DNA of 64,000 bases from assembly GCF_022539665.2 (NCBI RefSeq), contig NC_081338.1, forward strand, positions 6,870,446 to 6,934,445, read 5' to 3'. Both the position numbers and the translations under genes were made by a program. The notes beneath the pieces are model-generated. The model saw nothing but the letters and a program-made list of their open reading frames with translations. It was not told the DNA's origin and did not search any database. Positions 61,739 through 64,000 of the stretch are shown here, piece after piece (position 1 is the stretch's first letter; the number at the start of each line of letters is the position of its first letter). This DNA is from Daphnia carinata (taxonomy: Eukaryota > Arthropoda > Branchiopoda > Diplostraca > Daphniidae).

Positions 61739-63982
61739 AAATGAACAGCTCGGATTAAAGAGAATAAAAACAAGAAATGTGGATGCCACTATCTTTAATC
61801 AAAACGAATGGGTTCTGGGGGGGTGGAGTTGCACTCATTTCACGCATGCGTCAACACCCTGCCCGAAAATGTCAATAAACAGTCCTAGTGAGTACGGTTT
61901 GATTACACCAAATGATATTGACAGGTGGATTATTCTGACGTTCCCCAGCGGACGCAAAGATCAGCTTCAACTAGTTCGGCCACGGCATCCTATCCATCAG
62001 CTCACCTCCACCATCTCGATCGCAACAATAGGATGGACAATGACCAGGTGACTATTTTATTTTCTTTTTTTTTTTCCAAATTTTCAAATAAATTTCGGAG
62101 GTTTGAAAAAGATAAATTCCTTTGAAAAAATCAACTTGTTTCTGTTATCATTGACCCGGATCTTATGCGGTCAACCTCAGCTGTGCCGGTTTTTCCCAAA
62201 AAGAAAATTTAAAAATTCTGATTATTTCTTTGTAAAAAAAAAAAAAAAAACAAGTATCGGGTCGGAGATATGCAACATCATCCTCTGATGAACCACCACC
62301 ATCATCGGGACCCTGGAACTGTTCACGTCGTCGGTGGGGGAATGGGCACCCAATCGCACCGCAGTTCCAGGGGATCGGACACGAGTTCGGCCTATTCCGG
62401 CTCGGATACGATGCACTCTTCCGTCCCCAGTTCCGATCAGGTAAGACGAGATGATCCTGTTTTCTTTCTCCCTCTCCTTATTATTAATGGGTGTAAAAGA
62501 AAAATAAAATAGAGGTCACGACTAATTGCAATTGGATGAATGACATTCAGGATGCCGAGGGCGTTGGCGTCGACGGCGTCGATCACGACGGCGACGAGGT
62601 CGATCTCACTGGTTTGATGGAATCGATCGTCGACAGCGACGAGGAAGAGGACCTGGCCGAGAGCATCGACGTGATGATTTATTTATTTGATTATTCTTTT
62701 TCCTTTCTCGTTTCGTGACTGGACGGAATCCCTTGCCTTTTGATATGGTCGTCTGCCTTTTCTCATCCATTTTTCTATTTTTGCAGAGCCTGACTGTGCG
62801 GGACACGGTGCGCGAGTGCCTGGAAAAGGACCCGTCGGATCGATCGGACGACGACATCGAGATCCTCCTGGAATTCACGCAACACCTCAGGGCTTTCGCC
62901 AACATGACGCTCTCGGTCCGACGGGCCCTGTGCCGCGTCATGGTCTTTGCCGTCGTCGAAAAGGCCGGCACGGTCGTCATGAACGACGGAGAGGAACTCG
63001 ACTCTTGGTCCGTCATCATCAACGGCCACGTGGAAATCGATGGCGGAGCCTCCGGCGAACCTGGCAGAGCATTACACCTTGGCGACAGGTGAGTTCCATC
63101 CGTTTCATACTCGATTCATTTTTTAAAATATTTAATGTTTTTCTGGTATTTTCAAGTTTCGGGATTACGCCGACGATGGACAAGTTGTACCACCGGGGCG
63201 TGATGCGCACCAAATGCGACGACTGCCAATTTGTTTGCATCACGCAGACGGATTACTTTAGCATCCTGCACAAGGGCGAGGAGAATACGCGGCGGCACGA
63301 AGAGAACGGACGCGTCGTCTTGGTGACGGAGCAACGGGCTCAGATTGGCGCCGCCTCCTCCTCTCAGCGCTCCCACATCGTTATCAAAGTGAGTTATAAA
63401 AGCCCCGCCATCCTTGGCAACCTATACCCTCTCTTCGGTTGGCGGGGGGGGGGGGGGGCCTTTTTCTTCACAACCTAATTAGAAAGGAAAAGAGGGCCCT
63501 TTGCCGCATGCGGCTGTTTTTATCGATACACACGTATCGACCACTTGTTAATTAAGCAGCCTTTTTTTTTTATAGACTATTTTATATAACCCATTAACCA
63601 TTTTTTGGCTGTTTAAATTTTGAAATAGGGTACGGTGGAGCGATTAATGTCCCACTTGCTGGAAGACTCTTCCGGCGATCCGAGTTACGTTGAAGATTTC
63701 CTTTTAACTCATCGCATATTTATCGACAGTCCATTGATTGTGTGCAGCCAGTTGCTTGAATGGTATGTATATTAAACACGCCATAAAACTACGTTGTTTT
63801 AATTCCTTTTTTCTGTTTTGGAACGTGGCAGTTTCAACGATCCGACCGTACGAGATAAAGTGACGCGAGTCGTTCTCCTCTGGGTTAACAATCATTTTAC
63901 GGATTTTGAAACCGACCCGTGCATGATGGAGTTCCTAGAGACATTTGAATGTTTGCTGGAACAGTCGAAGATGCAAAGCCAT
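54409..63982 (+). CDS. PDZ-GEF / RAPGEF2-6 (dizzy) Rap exchange factor, 5' part, truncated by the window end
   Basis: PDZ-GEFs activate Rap GTPases at cell junctions. Exons: 54,409-54,552; 54,953-55,080; 55,898-55,981; 61,561-61,636; 61,925-62,047; 62,255-62,440; 62,551-62,670; 62,787-63,088; 63,157-63,388; 63,629-63,762; 63,832-63,982, all in phase for 560 codons. The first cyclic-nucleotide-binding-like domain covers about 65-145 ([54 protein letters not shown]). A Ser-rich linker with [13 protein letters not shown] and an acidic [18 protein letters not shown] follow. The second such domain covers about 300-430 ([55 protein letters not shown]). The RasGEF N-terminal motif begins near 466 ([25 protein letters not shown]). 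PDZ, RA and RasGEF catalytic domains should lie beyond the window. The start is tentative: ATGs at 54,409-54,415 are in frame, but a splice acceptor precedes GTGAAGATGGGC. The third intron is 5.6 kb. Confidence 0.9.
55982..60840 (+). other. Long intron of the PDZ-GEF gene (left part)
   Basis: No exon is needed here, because the flanking exons join in phase and sequence. CTCF-like motifs are at 56,337-56,350, 58,720-58,735 and 60,502-60,517. There is an (ACAT)n run near 56,858-56,880, GA runs near 58,350, 58,890 and 59,835, and a 10-base G run at 57,958. Confidence 0.5.
56337..56350 (-). promoter_or_regulatory. CTCF-like motif in the PDZ-GEF intron
   Basis: AGCCATCTAGCGGT repeats the same core as the sites at 4,671 and 36,335. 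Related sites in this gene are at 54,843-54,855 (partial), 58,720-58,735 and 60,502-60,517. Confidence 0.35.
60841..61292 (+). CDS. Possible alternative first exon of the PDZ-GEF gene
   Basis: Inside the 5.6-kb intron an open frame starts with ATG at 60,841 and runs 150 codons to TG followed by GTACAC, which is phase 2 and so fits the acceptor at 61,561. Canonical splicing from 55,981 to 61,561 already gives the family sequence LPGASFGKR, so this block is not needed for the normal protein. Used as a first exon it would make an isoform that lacks the front half of the first cyclic-nucleotide-like domain and starts with a basic, Ser- and Ala/Gly/Pro-rich segment. The GC content is clearly higher than in the surrounding intron. 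The family does not show this segment as far as I recall, so it may be species-specific or chance. Confidence 0.35.
61697..61734. repeat. (GA)n microsatellite
   Basis: About nineteen GA units lie in an intron of the PDZ-GEF gene, followed by a short A run. The open frames across it are not genes. Confidence 0.95.
63446..63460. repeat. Poly(G) run
   Basis: A G run of about fourteen bases lies in a PDZ-GEF intron. Similar G or C runs occur at 31,710-31,721, 35,827-35,837, 40,827-40,840 and 57,958-57,968. Confidence 0.85.
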
Positions 63983-64000
63983 GTAAATTACTAATATTAC

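Noticed and set aside
61519-61789. Ser/Leu-rich open frames
   Set aside because: They are products of the (GA)n microsatellite in an intron.

Overview
The window reads as nuclear DNA of an arthropod, most likely a branchiopod crustacean such as Daphnia. This is inferred from the gene families, the many short introns (often 55-110 bp), the A/T-run-rich intergenic DNA and frequent small repeats; no rRNA, mitochondrial or other marker fixes the species. No bacterial genes, CRISPR array or viral genes were seen.

Layout. (1) 828-3720 (+): a complete eight-exon Wee1 kinase gene, which includes a GC-AG intron. (2) about 4,860-11,770: a cluster of three copies (A forward, B reverse, C forward) of one repeated unit. 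Each unit carries a small intron-containing coiled-coil gene or its remnant, then a hairpin-rich tail, then tRNA-like sequences. A and B form a 1.9-kb, nearly identical inverted repeat. (3) 11,906-12,229: a hairpin-rich element with terminal inverted repeats, followed by a 24-bp minisatellite. (4) 13,764-14,470 (-): a four-exon orphan gene model (139 aa). (5) 18,564-21,875 (-): a complete RalGPS-type Ral exchange factor (RasGEF plus PH). (6) 24,865-39,541 (-): a complete USP53/USP54 (echinus-like) gene of 1478 aa with an 8.7-kb first intron. (7) 46,301-47,462 (+) and 49,432-50,366 (+): two small genes that I do not recognise; the second looks like a secreted, C-terminally amidated peptide precursor. 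(8) 54,409-63,982 (+): the 5' part of a PDZ-GEF/RAPGEF2-6 (dizzy) gene, cut by the window edge, with a possible internal alternative first exon.

Functional picture. Wee1 restrains Cdk1. RalGPS and PDZ-GEF activate Ral and Rap small GTPases respectively. USP53/54 proteins act at cell junctions and in signalling. I see no operon-like or pathway-level link between neighbours; this is ordinary mixed-strand animal gene order with a repeat island between Wee1 and RalGPS. The most unusual DNA is that repeat island. A CTCF-like motif (core CTAGATGGC) also recurs across non-coding DNA. Exon boundaries were assigned by hand from splice sites, reading phase and remembered family alignments, so all models need transcript support.
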